A DNA stretch of 64,000 bases from Dysidea avara. Lineage: Eukaryota; Porifera; Demospongiae; Dictyoceratida; Dysideidae. The notes under the pieces were generated by a model. It was not told the origin of the DNA. It ran no database searches and saw only the letters and a list, made by a program, of their open reading frames with translations. The first letter of the stretch is position 1, and each line of letters starts with the position of its first letter. The translations under genes and the position numbers were made by a program. Shown here piece by piece: positions 9,640 to 21,027 of the stretch. Where the stretch lies: NCBI RefSeq assembly GCF_963678975.1, contig NC_089272.1, positions 61,888,574 through 61,952,573 on the forward strand. Direction: 5' to 3'.

Positions 9640-12180
9640 AGAATTTAAGAGATCAGTTAGAAACAAGCAACCTGTATAGAGATCAGCTAGAAACAAGTCA
9701 CCCTGTAGAGAGATCAGCTACAAACAATTCACCCTGTAGAGAGATCAGTTAGAAAAAGTTACCTTATAGGGAGTTCATGCAACTATGGAAAGGGATAGTT
9801 CAGCTAGGAGAAATTACCTTGTAGAGTTCAGCTACAAAGAAACTACCATGTAGAGAGTTCAACTACAAACAAATCGCCCTGTAGAGAGATCAATAGAAGA
9901 AGTTACCTTGTAGAGAGTTCAGCTACAAAGAAACCATCATGTAGAGAGTTTAGCTGCAAACAAATCACCTGTAGAGAGTTCAGCTACAAACAAATCTCCC
10001 TGTAGAGAGATCAGCCAGAAGAAGTTTCCTTGTAGAGAGTTCAGCTACAAACAAATCACCCTGTAGAGAGATCAGCTAGAAGAAGTCACCTTGCAGAGAG
10101 TTCAGTTACAAAGAAACCATCATGTAGAAAGTTCAGCTACAAACTAGTGACCTTGTAGAGACATCAGCTAAAAGAAGTTACCTTATAGAGAGTTCAGCTA
10201 CAGAGAAACTATCATGTAGAGAGTTCAGCTGTAAACAAATCACATGTAGAGAGTTCAGCTACAAGCAAATCTCCCTGTAGAGAGATCAGCTAGACAAAGT
10301 TTCCTTGTAGAGAGTTCAACTACAAACAAATCACCCTGTAGAAAGATCAGCTAGAAGACGTTTCCTTGTAGAGAGTTCAGCCTACAAACAAATCACCCTG
10401 TAGAAAGATCAGCTAGAAGGAGTCACCTTGTAGAGAGTTCAGTTACAAAGAAACCATCATGTAGAGAATTCAGCTACAAACTAGTGACCTTGTAGAGACA
10501 TCAGCTAAAAGAAATTACCTTGTAGAGAGTTCAGCTACAAAGAAACCATCATGTAGAGCCTCGCTCCAAGTATGTTCACAAGCCATCTTTGGCAGGTTTT
10601 AGTAAACCTACTTTTTGAAACCTGCCAACAATGGTTCAGGAACATACCTCTGTAGAGAGTTCAGCTGCAAACAAATCTCCCTGTAGAGAGATCAGTTAGA
10701 AGAAGTTTCCTTGTAGAGAGTTCAGCTACAAACAAATCACCCTGTAGAAAGATCAGCTAGAAGAAGTTACCTTGTATAGAGTTCAGCTGCAAACAAATCA
10801 CCTGTAGAGAGTTCAGCTACAAACAAATCTCCTTGTAGAGAGATCAGCTAGAAGAAGTTTCCTTATAGAGAGTTCAACTACAAACAAATCACCCTGTAGA
10901 AAGATCAGCTAGAAGAAGTTACCTTGTGGAGAGTTCAGTTACAAAGAAACCATCATGTAGAGAATTCAGCTGCAAACAAATCACCTGTAGAGAGTTCAGC
11001 TACAAACAAATCTCCCTATAGAGAGATCAGCTAGAAGAAGTTATCTTGTAGAGAGTCCAGCTGCAAAGAAACCATCATGTAGAGAGTTCAGCTGCAAACA
11101 AATCACCTGTAGAGAGTTCAGCTCCAACAAATCTCCCTGTAGAGAGATCAGCTAGAAGAAGTTTCTTTGTACAGGGTTCAGCTACAAACAAATCACCCTA
11201 TAGAAAGATCAGCTAGAAGGAGTCACCTTGTAGAGAGTTCAGTTACAAAGAAATCATAATGTAGAGAGTTCAGCTACAAACCAGTGACCTTGTAGAGACA
11301 TCAGCTAAAAGAAATTACCTTGTAGAGAGTTCAGCTACAAAGATACCATCATGTAGAGAGTTCAGCTGCAAACAAATCACCTGTAGAGAGTTCAGCTACA
11401 AACAAATCTCCCTGTAGAAAGATCAGCTAGAAGAAGTCACCTTGTAGAGAGTTCAGCTACAAACAAATCACCCTCTAGAAAGATCAGCTAGAAGAAGTCA
11501 CCTTGTAGAGAGTTCAGTTACAAAGAAATCATCATGTAGAGTGTTCAGCTGCAAACAAATCTCCCTGTAGAAAGATCAGCTAGAAGAAGTCACCTTGTAG
11601 AGAGTTCAGTTACAAAGAAACCGTCATGTAGAGTGTTCAGCTGCAAACAAATCTCCCTGTAGAAAGATCAGCTAGAAGAAGTCACCTTGTAGAGAGTTCA
11701 GCTACAAAGAACCATCATGTAGAGAGTTCAGCTGCAAACAAATCACCTGTAGAGAGTTCAGCTACAAACAAATCTCCCTGTAGAAAGATCAGCTAGAAGA
11801 AGTTACCTTGTAGAGAGTTCAGCTTCAAAGAAATCACCCTGTAGAAAATTCACCCACAAACAAATTGCCCTGTAGAAAGATTAGTTAGAAGAAGTTACCT
11901 TGTAGAGAGTTCAGCTACAAAGAAACCATTCTGTAAAGAGTTCAGCTGCAAACAAATCACCTGCACAGAATTCAGCTACAAACAAACCATCCTGTAGAGA
12001 GATCAGCTAGAAGAAGTTACCTTGTAGATAGTTCAGCTACAAACAAATCACCCTGTAGAGAGATCAGCTAGAAGAAGTTACCTTGTAGATTATTCAGCTA
12101 CTAACAATTCACCCTGTAGAGAGGGCATCAAGAAGAAGTCACCTTGTAGAGTGTTCAGTTACAAAGAAACCACCATGGAG
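9640..12180 (-). repeat. 31 bp minisatellite array, copy A (about 80 units)
   Basis: Tandem units built on CAGCTACAAACAAATCACC and CTGTAGAGAGTT blocks (plus-strand reading), about 29-31 bp each. Alternating subtypes (cagctagaagaagttacc versus cagctacaaagaaacc) suggest higher-order dimers. It is the reverse complement of the array at 24183-27745. Frequent in-frame stops argue against coding. Confidence 0.9.
10571..10646. mobile_element. 76 bp inverted-repeat element inserted in the minisatellite
   Basis: The array is interrupted by a 76 bp unit with terminal inverted repeats of about 29 bp: TATGTTCACAAGCCATCTTT at the left against the inverse of ATGGTTCAGGAACATA at the right. An inner ggcaggttt/aaacctgcc stem surrounds a short loop. 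It is far smaller than typical MITEs. Confidence 0.7.
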
Positions 12181-12366
12181 AGTTCTGTAATAAATATATG
12201 TATTATATATATAATTTGTACATTTACTGATAAAAGCAGAAATATTTAAAGTACATCTGCTTCATGTTTTCTTCTTCCTGTGGTAAAGAAAAAAAAGACA
12301 GGATAAAAAAGTCCAAAAGCCAGCCATAGGCCGGCTTTGTGGTATACAAATACAAAAAGAAATGAA

Positions 12367-12690
12367 ATCTAATCCAAAACAGCCAAGCTGTAAAAAAACA
12401 GTGCGGCCCTCAAAAAGGCTATGGTGAAAAAAGATGTGAAATCCAAGGTGGCGGCCAAGAAATGGCTGTGATGGTAGGTTAATGGTAAAAATTTTAATAA
12501 CGGCAATTTAGGTGAATTTTTTGCCAAGTGGCACAAAAATTCACCTGAATTGTCGTTATTAAAATTTTTACCATTAACCTACCATCACAGCCATTTCTTG
12601 GCCGCCACCTTGGATTTCACATCTTTTTTCACCATAGCCTTTTCGAGGGCCGCACTGTTTTTTTACAGCTTGGCTGTTTTGGATTAGATA
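12367..12690. repeat. Long snapback palindrome of composite element, copy A
   Basis: Arms of about 150 bp start TCTAATCCAAAACAGCC and end with the inverse, GGCTGTTTTGGATTAGA. They are nearly perfect, meeting at a short centre around tttgccaagtggcaca. The arms include aaaaagatgtgaaatcc, cagccatttcttgg and the aattcacctgaattg block. Close copies are at 23638-23961 and, degraded, 58141-58410. Confidence 0.9.
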
Positions 12691-12777
12691 TATATATACA
12701 TCTTGTTAACTATTTGAGTCAGTGTGATATGTGATATATATGCACTGGCTTTCCTTTGATCTGAGATGTGAAAGTGG

Positions 12778-12808
<31 letters not shown>

Positions 12809-13775
12809 GTGACCGGATCTGTGTTTGTGCGAACATCACTCCTTTTTGTAATTGCAAGTTCCAAGGCCAGCCTATGGTTAACCTTGATAATTCCTTTTAA
12901 CTTTTTTCCCTTTACTATAGGAATCATCAAAGACTGCGTGGCTATATATAATAATTATGAAGAACTGAAATGGGATGAATTTTGAAGGTGCATATACCTC
13001 AATGATAGCTGGGCAGATTCAAGGAATGGGAGATGCCCTACCCTAAGGAAGCTTCCACTGCAGAAATAGTTAAGTATACCGTTCAAGCACTATATGGAGC
13101 TACAGATACATGAAAACTTTTTTATTTAGATCTTTATTATTATTCCCAGGGTTACCAACACCCCTTGTCACCACCCTGACATCACAGAACTATATCACAC
13201 TACTCCTTCTGAAGAGAGACAAGGAGAGCAAGTCTTCTGTAAAATACAGCATTAAGCAGCATGCCCCATACCACCCCTTAATGTTGAAAATACAAGTGGG
13301 GTAAAAGAACTCATTTCAATTTTGTTGTTCATACTTTTGTTGTTTCTCACGTTCAAAATGTTGATAAACTCCAGTGAGGATACTTGGGTGCCACGATATG
13401 AAGGTGCAATAAATAGCCTTAACTTTGACATTAAAAAATGACTTCAGATGTTTGCTTACCTCCACAGAATCCTGAAGCATAAACGTCTACACGAGTACTC
13501 ATTATTAGCTGTTGCATATCAAAGGCAGGTCTAACCTGTAAAGAGGCTGCAACGGATGCATAAAAATGGCATTTTCTGACTCCGTAAAACGAGTATGTCA
13601 TCCGCCCACACTGGCTGTACTTGGCCGCACAACACAGCTATATCCTTTCATAATTTTTATAGAATGTTCTAGAACAATCTAGATTTTCCATTCATAGATC
13701 TATGAAATTATGAACTTGACTATTGAGTACTAGAAATTTCATTTGTAAAGTAGAAATAAAGTGAGATTATCAGCC
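12691..13775. other. Non-coding sequence with a fragment of the composite spacer
   Basis: About 12835-12985 resembles the spacer that follows the palindrome in copies B and C (cactcctttttgtaa, ggccagcctatgg, then ctttactataggaa), so it is a stray fragment of that module. An AT microsatellite lies near 12789-12808. The rest (13000-13775) shows no recognised gene. Confidence 0.5.
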
Positions 13776-13923
13776 GTGATAGCAGCAGCTTAGTAGTTAA
13801 GGATTTGGGTGTTCGGTATGGAGATCCCTGGTTTGAACGCTGGTCAGTAACTTCTTTCTGACATTTATTATGTTTTATGCACCTTTTTACCCTGTGGTGA
13901 CTGTTCTATTAGAGCATTTCAAC
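13776..13923 (+). repeat. tRNA-derived SINE-like sequence
   Basis: The segment has an A-box-like CAGCTTAGTAGTTAAGG near 13789 and a B-box-like GGTTTGAACGCTGG near 13831, at tRNA-like spacing. That is the internal RNA polymerase III promoter layout of tRNA-derived SINEs. It does not fold into a sound tRNA by eye (poor acceptor stem), so it is not called a tRNA gene. It runs into a copy of the dispersed motif (13896-13923) and then into a partial composite module. Confidence 0.5.
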
Positions 13924-14112
13924 CCCACGATTTACAGTTGTTTGGTTTTTGCCCTGTAACTCTGTAGGCGATTTCTTTTACACTACAAAAGGTTTGAGCT
14001 ATGATGGTTAACCTATATGCATACTGATTTTTAAGTTATTCCCATACATGGTTTACCCTGTAGGCGTGACAACAAGTTGGCCCTTTTTAATGCAAATAAC
14101 CGTCCATAGTTC
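13924..14112 (+). repeat. Fragment of the composite-element conserved module
   Basis: Carries the landmark GGTTTACCCTGTAGGCGTG near 14049 and tgcaaataaccgtcc, equivalent to 28116-28180 of copy B. It is cut at about 14113 by the next element. Confidence 0.65.
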
Positions 14113-14932
14113 TACCATAGATAATATACGTAAACATGGATTGGAAACGTGCATACAAATAAATACAAAAACTGTGCCCTATCCTCGTTACGGTTCGCGA
14201 AAAATTATGGTTAGTACAGCTGGAGCATTCACATTCTTGTATGCTACCACACAATGTCTGTTGTTTACAGCTGGATTAATTACCACCTACACTAACTGGA
14301 GGTTGGACTGGTTAGACACGCGGACTCCTAGCAAACAGTAGGGATACAAAATTCTCATTGTTTAAGAGGAATATGGTGTTTCGGAACAGTTTTGTAATTT
14401 CACTGAAGAAACTGTAACCTCAGAATTGTTTCTAATCTGTTGCCTGCACCACTAGTAACAGGTAGAATGTTATTAGGCTACTTAGGTATTGTTGCTTTAC
14501 TGTATAGTTCCACTACTTCGATAAAACTATGCCAAAATAGGCTCTAAGGTTTGTAATTATTTTGTCCACGCAAAGTAAAACTGTAGTTAAAGCTTTATTG
14601 TAACGTGCCAAGCATTTAATGGGTAGTGCAAATGAAGCCATGAAATGTTGGCTAAAAGCTACGCTGCTGAAATATCCGCTAATGCTCACCTGCCACTATC
14701 CACCTGTCACCAATGGTATTCCCTCCAACATCACTACACACCTGCCCGCACACCTGTATTCTTGTTCAGTACATAACGCAACACACTGACAAAGTAAAAG
14801 AAATGTCTACACTACTAAATAACCAGCCTGTGAACAGCCTGCCAACATTTTGACAACTAGCGCACCGTAACGAGGATAGACGAAATATTTTAATGCGCGT
14901 TTCCAATCCATGTTTACGTATATTATCTGTGG
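14113..14932. mobile_element. Non-autonomous element with about 75 bp terminal inverted repeats
   Basis: The left arm near 14113-14195 (ccatagataatatacg, gtaaacatggattgg, then cctcgttacgg) is matched in inverse orientation by 14866-14932 (ccgtaacgaggat, then ccaatccatgtttacg, tatattatctgtgg). The 670 bp interior has no recognisable transposase. It interrupts the composite-module fragment, so it inserted later. Confidence 0.7.
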
Positions 14933-14956
14933 TTCTATGAATATATATTAAAAATT

Positions 14957-15200
14957 ATAAATTTAAAAATGAAGTAGGGATCCAAGCGATAAAAAGTAAT
15001 GAAACAATAGATTAACAATGGTAACTATTACAGTATAGCTCAGTGGGAAATCCCTACTTTGGCATTAAACACAAAATAATTGTTATAGCTACCATGCCAA
15101 AGTAGGGATTTCCCACTGAGCTATATTGTAATAGTTACCATTGTTAATCTCTTATTTCATTACTTTTTATTGCTTTGATTCCTACTTCATTTAAATTTAT
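14957..15200. repeat. 244 bp snapback MITE
   Basis: Nearly perfect inverted repeat. Arms of about 105 bp include AAATGAAGTAGGGATCC, ggtaactattaca and gctcagtgggaaatccctac, read back in inverse to CCTACTTCATTTAAATTTAT. The centre is AT-rich. It has no coding capacity. Confidence 0.9.
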
Positions 15201-16403
15201 ACTGTATAATATACTAGTTTTTTTTAGTTGTTTGATAAAGCATACAGCTAGCTATAAACATGTGACTGTTCTATTAGGGTGACTGCTGTATTAGATCATG
15301 GTTTCGATCGATTCATAATATTTGACTACAGTGTCTTGAATCAGCCTACCAACTGAAGGTGTGTGGTCACAAATACAGCTAGCGTAAAAGGGGTGTGGTC
15401 ATTGTGGTCTCGATCGATAATACATAGAATAAAGAATGGGTGTGATGTTGTGACCTACCGTGGAATACTGGGTACCTCCATACAGTAGCGTAGTCTAAGC
15501 ACCTTAATTTTGTGGCGTCTTTTATGCCTGATTATGCTGCTTATAGAAGGTGTTGATATGGAAAATTAATGCCTTGGTATGGTTTCATTGGATGAAGAAG
15601 AAGACAAGCAGCCTGATTTAAGATAAAAGAAAGGACAAGGCACACAGGGCATACACTCGTCGGAACCCCAAAAGGCACATTCCACCGGTGAGTTTGTTGT
15701 TGTGGCGTAAAATGGTGACCATGTGCTGCTTCGTTTGGGCTCTAGGCTTGTGACTGTGGTCAGGCAGTAAGTGAGGCAGTGAGACTAAAATTGGAGTTTT
15801 GGGTAATTTAAAAAAAAATTTATATCCAGCCACCTGTAAGTGTTTTGTTGTTTTTAATGCTACAATTGATGCTAGATGGATTAATATTATTCGGTAAAGG
15901 TGATTTTCGTCGCATAAGAAGTTTCTAAGCTGGTTTTTAAAAGGCAATATTTTTGGAACACACTACCGTGTGTCTTGATATGATTGAACTCTGAGTAAAT
16001 ATTATGAATAGTCAGTTTAGTATTGATTGTGATACTAAAAAAGCAGTATCACTAGCCCTACCCTGTGGGTATGTTACATGCCATGTTTGGAGTTGAGATT
16101 TCATCATATTGGTCCTTGTATTGAAGTGAAAGCTATTTTTACACTTTCAATACCACCTAGCCCTAACAACATGACCTCTTTCAACCCTAATATTTCTAGT
16201 TCGTTGAACATCTAAGGCTTTCATGTCATCTTTAAAATTTACTACATCCATATTTTGAACCAGAGTAAACAAAGAGCCCCTAAGTGGAAGGCTTACTTAC
16301 TTAAGCTTGAGCAGTAGTTTAACACAGTCTCCAGGCAAACAAGCACACATAGATAGATTGAAACACAAAAATTTCCAGAAATAATTTCCAGAGAACAGGT
16401 TAG
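15201..16403. other. Non-coding sequence with repeat debris
   Basis: Holds two tandem copies of the dispersed motif (15262-15295) and a lone composite-element terminal hairpin with ttgata end (about 15958-15980). A minus-strand frame at 15947-15618 shows no recognised domain. No gene is supported. Confidence 0.5.
15262..15310 (-). repeat. Dispersed 17 bp motif, decayed dimer
   Basis: Two reverse units, then catggtttcgatcg, keeping the gatc-containing flank. Confidence 0.65.
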
Positions 16404-17341
16404 TTGAGAAGTTTTACCTTATATATTTCATCTAAATTCTTCTCTTCATCAGGAGAAACTTCACAAAGACCCTCTAATCCTCTTATTATGCTACTCCTGA
16501 CAGCATCATCGTATCCCAAAGTAAAACATGGCGTTATATCTAATGGTTCACCACTATGGTATGGTGTGGCGGTTAAGAACAGACGTTTACATTACGAGAA
16601 ACGGTCAATAATCCTTTTCCATGGTTGTGCTGGGTAGTGATGCACCTCATCCACGATAACAAGGTCATAATCATCCGGATCAATCATGTCAATTGGAACT
16701 TTTGACTGCCCACCGATCTTATGAGGATTCACGATTACGACATTAGTAGTAGGCTCGTAGCAGGGCTCATGGAATATTTGAGATGTACTCCTAATAGTTT
16801 CTATTGATGGTAAGACACCATTAGTTTTCTTCTGATCTTCAGTAATGATCCTACACTTCACCAGAAAATGTTTGTAAGCATTCTCAATTTGATCTGAGAT
16901 GATCATTGACGGTGTAATGACTAAGACACGTACCGGCGACAGAATATAACCATAGATAGTATATACCCTATATACTATTTATGATATAACTGGCCAGCAC
17001 TGCTACTCCGGTTTTCCCACATCCTGTCGGCAACGCTACTAGAGCTATGGTGTTATCAGTAGGATTAGCTAATACTGCGGTCTTCGGGGTTGAAATACTT
17101 CTCCAACAGGCTGAAGCGTAGCATCAATTTGGTGCTGGCGGAGTTGTCGAGGAGACTGAGACGGTTGCATTTCTCCCCTCTGGAGTCCCCGAAGATGTTC
17201 TAGCAAAACCGGCCCTTGAGCTTGAAAACAACTGAGTACAGGAGCAACCTCCATTTAGAATCCCTCTCAGACACGAATCTACACTAGCCCCTGCCATAGG
17301 CCCCTGCACACTCAACAACCACAGCAATTTGGCGCCTTAAG
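16404..17341 (-). pseudogene. Superfamily II DNA/RNA helicase fragment (pseudogene)
   Basis: Minus-strand reading gives LRQHQIDATLQ near 17130, the Walker A motif LPTGCGKT at 17009-17032, the segment VRVLVITPS, Walker B DLVIVDEVHHYP (DEVH box, near 16650) and motif III FLTATPYHSGEP near 16565. This is the ATP-binding core of a ResIII/DExH-type helicase. Breaks: a TAA just before the motif III segment (about 16605), frame changes upstream of Walker A, and a 40 bp insertion (16951-16990) flanked by atataac direct repeats that shifts frame between Walker A and VITPS. The C-terminal helicase half is not seen. Spliced-exon boundaries could account for some breaks, but the in-frame stop argues for a dead copy. 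Confidence 0.7.
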
Positions 17342-17479
17342 CTCTTGAATCATGTGTGTAACTTAGATTCTAGGAAACCTGAAAAATCGCGAAAAATTAA
17401 AATGCGCGCTACAGACACAGCAAGAGGAATCACCGTATTATTACCCTATGTAGACTTGGGTAGGATTGACACCCAGAGT
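17342..17479. other. Short non-coding spacer
   Basis: No recognised feature between the helicase relic and the LINE fragment. Confidence 0.4.
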
Positions 17480-17790
17480 TGGAAGAAAAGGTAGATGTTT
17501 TCATTGCCAACCCTAACTTTTAAACCACGTGCTGTCACCCGGCCAAGATCAAACTTTTTTGCAGTAAGGAGCATTAATGTATGGAACAATTTACCAGAGA
17601 ATGTGATTGCAGCCCAATCTATCAACAGTTTTAAAAACCTACTGGATCAACACTTCTCCTCACAAATGTTTACTATCGATCATGACTGGTAGCTAATTTA
17701 AATTATGTTTGATTTTATTTTGCTAGCTATAGAATAGGATCATTGCCTATGTATCCTAAATCACTAATACTAATACTAATATAGCTGGGG
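17480..17790 (+). pseudogene. 3' end of a non-LTR retrotransposon (LINE)
   Basis: The frame 17495-17692 ends with FFAVRSINVWNNLPENVIAA and SFKNLLDQHF, the C-terminal signature of CR1/Jockey-like reverse transcriptase proteins. It is followed by a 3' tail rich in actaat repeats (about 17763-17785), typical of LINE 3' ends. It is 5' truncated, with no reverse transcriptase core. Confidence 0.75.
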
Positions 17791-18154
17791 CGCGCGGCGC
17801 CATTTCAGATGCGGTATGCGTGGGTTCACCAGGCATAATAAAATTGTTTACGAAAAAGTTAACAAACAAGTACACGAAAATTTCAACTAGAGTAGAGATC
17901 ATAGCACATCAATAAAAAGTACTGAAACAGAGTAGTGCACAATATTAAATCACAGTAAAACAACAAGAAGTGTTATATCCCTACTGTGCATTTCCGTTAT
18001 GGTATCTTGAGCACAGTAGGGATATAACACTTCTTATTGTTTTACTGTGATTTAATATCATGCACTACTCCAGCTTGTTTCAGTACTTTTTATTGATGTG
18101 CTATGGTCCCTACTCTAGTTGAAAATTCCAAATTTTTTCATGTGTACTTGTTTG
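17790..18154 (-). repeat. U-P element, copy 2 (short U plus palindrome)
   Basis: About 70 bp of the U repeat (GGCGCCATTTCAGATGCGG, then gggttcaccag) leads into the palindrome at 17858-18154. The arms meet at tgcatttccgttatggtatc. The orientation matches copy 3. Confidence 0.85.
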
Positions 18155-20754
18155 AAATATATGCATGCAGACTTTGGATAGCTACACTTGTATAGCTATG
18201 GTTTCCTGACCATGCAGCTAGAAATAGCTAGTTTAAAGTTTCCAAATATGCCCAAAGGCATGATTTTGATGTGGCACCATATCTCTTAGTATACCTTACC
18301 AGGAGCTTACCCAACTCTTACAAAAAAAAATTGGTGCTTTATCACAAAGCGAACGATTTCATGAAAATTTGTTGCTTAAATTAGACGCTCTGCCAGCTAT
18401 ATGCAAAGTGTACTTTTCACATGCACCTTGGTTTAACCTGCATGACAAGGTCCATCTTTTCATCCAGAAGAACCTAACCAGATAAAAGTCTGGGTAACTT
18501 TACTTTAGCTATACTTGATTTCCAGTGAGCTTTTTTTTGGCTGTAACTATATAAAGGTTTAAATGAGACCCAAAAATGGTAGCTATAGCTATATGCATGC
18601 ATGGGGAGTATATAGGATTTTTTGAAAGGGGGACTAAGCTGGGCAGGGATGTAAGTAACTAGCCGGCCAGACATTAGAATTAAGATACCAAGCCTTCTCA
18701 TGTAATATCCATGGTCAAATTACATAGCTATTTGGAATAATGACTATACATTAGTGTGCAACATGCCAGCCTAGGGGGGTCTGGGGCATGACCCCCCAAG
18801 GAAATTTTTAAAAATAGGCACTCTGAAGGTGAATCTGAGAGTATTTTTAGCAGTTTTCAGTGGAAAATGATAGAATTTCAGTTTATCAAAACACTTTTAT
18901 TTACCATTAAATCAAGACTGATTGCAATATGCATTGAGTAGCTATCATGCAATTATTTCACACATCATGCATGAAGTTGGAAGAATTGTGGAAAATGCTT
19001 ACCCCAGTCTCAACATCAACAGATTCAAAGCAGACTCTCTTTATGGAACACTAGACTATTGCCTTTTAAAGACTATCTGGGATTCATCAACATTGGGTGA
19101 ACAAACTACACAAGTTTGACTGTGATGAATTTGCAGTCTGCATGAATTAAGGATGCTGTTTCAAACAAAGCCAGACAATAGGGGAAACCTTTGTGGGATA
19201 ATGTGCAGAAGAAACATGTATAGCTAAACAGAGGCAGAAACATGTATAGCTAAGTAGTAGTGGTGTTGGATGTCACAATTATTAGTATGCATGCTCCTTA
19301 GCCTATAGCTAGTGACACTTTGTTAGCCTTAACACCAATAAAGTGTATTGAAAAGCAGAATGCAGTGAAGACTATATTTGCATTTATGGGGTTTCTGAAT
19401 TTGCTGTTGTATTAGTCTACTTATTTCTAGATCTGCCGGGTTATGAAGACTGATCTATAGCTAGCTACAAATACCAGCACCATAACCCACAGCATGCATG
19501 GGTCTTATCAGAAGGTAACTGATACAGATTTTACATTCATAGACAAAAGTGCTACAGCTGCCTTATAAACTTGTAAAATACCAAAAGACTACAGTTTGCT
19601 AAATGGCTGAGTTGGTAACTACATATTATACTGAAGCTGATAACTCTAACCAATTAAACCAATTAACACTTTTTGAATCATATAATCAATTCATTTTAAA
19701 ATATAAAAACCACAGTTAGTCTAGCTATTCACCTTTTATAGCCACAGTGGAAAACACTGCTAATTGTCTGAATACAACAACACCCACAATTAAAACTTTT
19801 GTATCTAAAGATGCAACCCACAATCGAACACTTTTCTTGAATAACTCTTGGAAGCTATACTCTCCTGGAACAGAGTTGAACAATAGATATAGTTACATAG
19901 AGATTATATGTGTGTTGGTAGTGATGCATATATAGTCCCTGAAATAAGTCTGCTTTTGATACACAGAGAATAGTTAGGGTTTTGTTGGCCAAGTACTAAC
20001 TTAGAAATGAAAGGGGGCTATAGCCCCCTTAACGCCCCTAAATCTTCCCCTGGCATGGCTTAGAGTATATTAAAAGGTACAAGTTAGCGATTAGTTATAC
20101 GAAACAATAAACCAAATTGAAATCAGCTAGCCACTATATGTACCACTGTCACTGATACAGTTCTCAGTTTAAAAAGAAAAGAAAACTAACAATAGTTATA
20201 CTTCCTTGCAAAGTAATTGAAGTATTCCAAAAATATGAAATTTCAAAGGCAAAACCTATTGACTAAAATTAATATTAACATACATTAATTCCAGATGAGT
20301 TAGCTAGCTGTATGGTTGCATGGCTGTTAGAAGGAGCACAGTGTGCATCACTTTAATGTTTTTTAATTGGGAAACAGACAATAATAGCACATACACATGC
20401 TTAATTGAAAAACTGAATTTCTTCTCAGTGGTCTAAAATATGGGTGTAGCAACTCTCTACAAACTTTGTGAATGACCTTCAGTCCATGGGTTTACATGAA
20501 AAACAATGCTGCAGTCTACCGGAGATATTTATTGTTATATACAAACTCAAGATTGAGTATACACTATGCAAAAAAGAAAGAAAGAATTACTAAATGTTCA
20601 AATTGCTTTTGAATACTTTAAGCTAGGCTGGTGGATGTCACTGTGTTAGCTGGCAAACTGTTCCAAAATCTAATGGCACTTGGATAGAATTAATACTTAT
20701 AAGAATTGACATGAGTTTGCAACTGCCTAAATCATGATGGGCGACCCCTTGGTG
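18155..20754. other. Unannotated AT-rich sequence
   Basis: 2.6 kb with no recognised gene. Open frames are short and isolated, and the segment at 18922-19119 shows no domain. A GGGGGG/CCCCCC hairpin near 18773-18800 and a similar one near 20015-20035 may be remnants of small transposons. A block at 20283-20345 (ccagatgagttagctagctg) recurs at 43657-43712. Confidence 0.5.
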
Positions 20755-20762
20755 GTTACAGA

Positions 20763-21019
20763 CATAGGTATATCTGTGGGGGGAGGAGGGCTTTTCACCC
20801 CCTGGCCTTTCTCTTGCCCCCCTTGGACCTACAGGACAGTCTTAAAAAGTGTATGTTCTTCATTCATCCAGCTACGTATACCAAACAAAGTTATGCAAAT
20901 GAATAACTTGAGTGCTAGAGTCCCATTCTTCTCCACTTAGCGGAAAAAAAACCTCTGTTTTACCCTTGGCCTCCCTCCCTTGGCCTTCCCCCTAATAGTG
21001 TCTCCTATATCCGCCTATG
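20763..21019. mobile_element. hAT-like MITE with 8 bp target duplication
   Basis: A 257 bp unit starting CATAGG and ending CCTATG is flanked by identical 8 bp GTTACAGA at 20755-20762 and 21020-21027. The terminal repeats are short and imperfect (cataggtatatctg against the inverse of atatccgcctatg). An 8 bp duplication is the hAT hallmark. No coding capacity. Confidence 0.75.
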
Positions 21020-21027
21020 GTTACAGA

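Larger units (their letters stand above)
8412..12690 (-). mobile_element. Composite palindrome-minisatellite element, copy A
   Basis: Read on the minus strand the order is: long snapback palindrome (12367-12690), a spacer of about 180 bp, a minisatellite array of about 31 bp units (9640-12180), the 17 bp motif (9588-9634), a conserved module (8436-9585), and a terminal hairpin with ttgata end (8412-8435). Copies B (23638-28584, +) and C (58125-59666, +) have the same order, which argues for one mobile unit rather than chance adjacency. No transposase or other protein gene is seen, so it is non-autonomous or of unknown mechanism. A small element is nested in the array at 10571-10646. Confidence 0.75.

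Noticed and set aside
9640..12180. CRISPR-like direct repeats
   Set aside because: Units are contiguous, about 31 bp, degenerate and have no unique spacers. This is a eukaryotic minisatellite.
13776..13860. Functional tRNA gene
   Set aside because: A- and B-box-like sequences are present, but the acceptor and anticodon stems do not pair convincingly. Called SINE-like instead.
15618..15947. 109-residue minus-strand frame
   Set aside because: No recognised domain, no splice context, and it abuts repeat debris.
16404..17341. Intact helicase gene
   Set aside because: The stop before motif III, frame changes and the 40 bp insertion make an intact reading untenable without transcript evidence.
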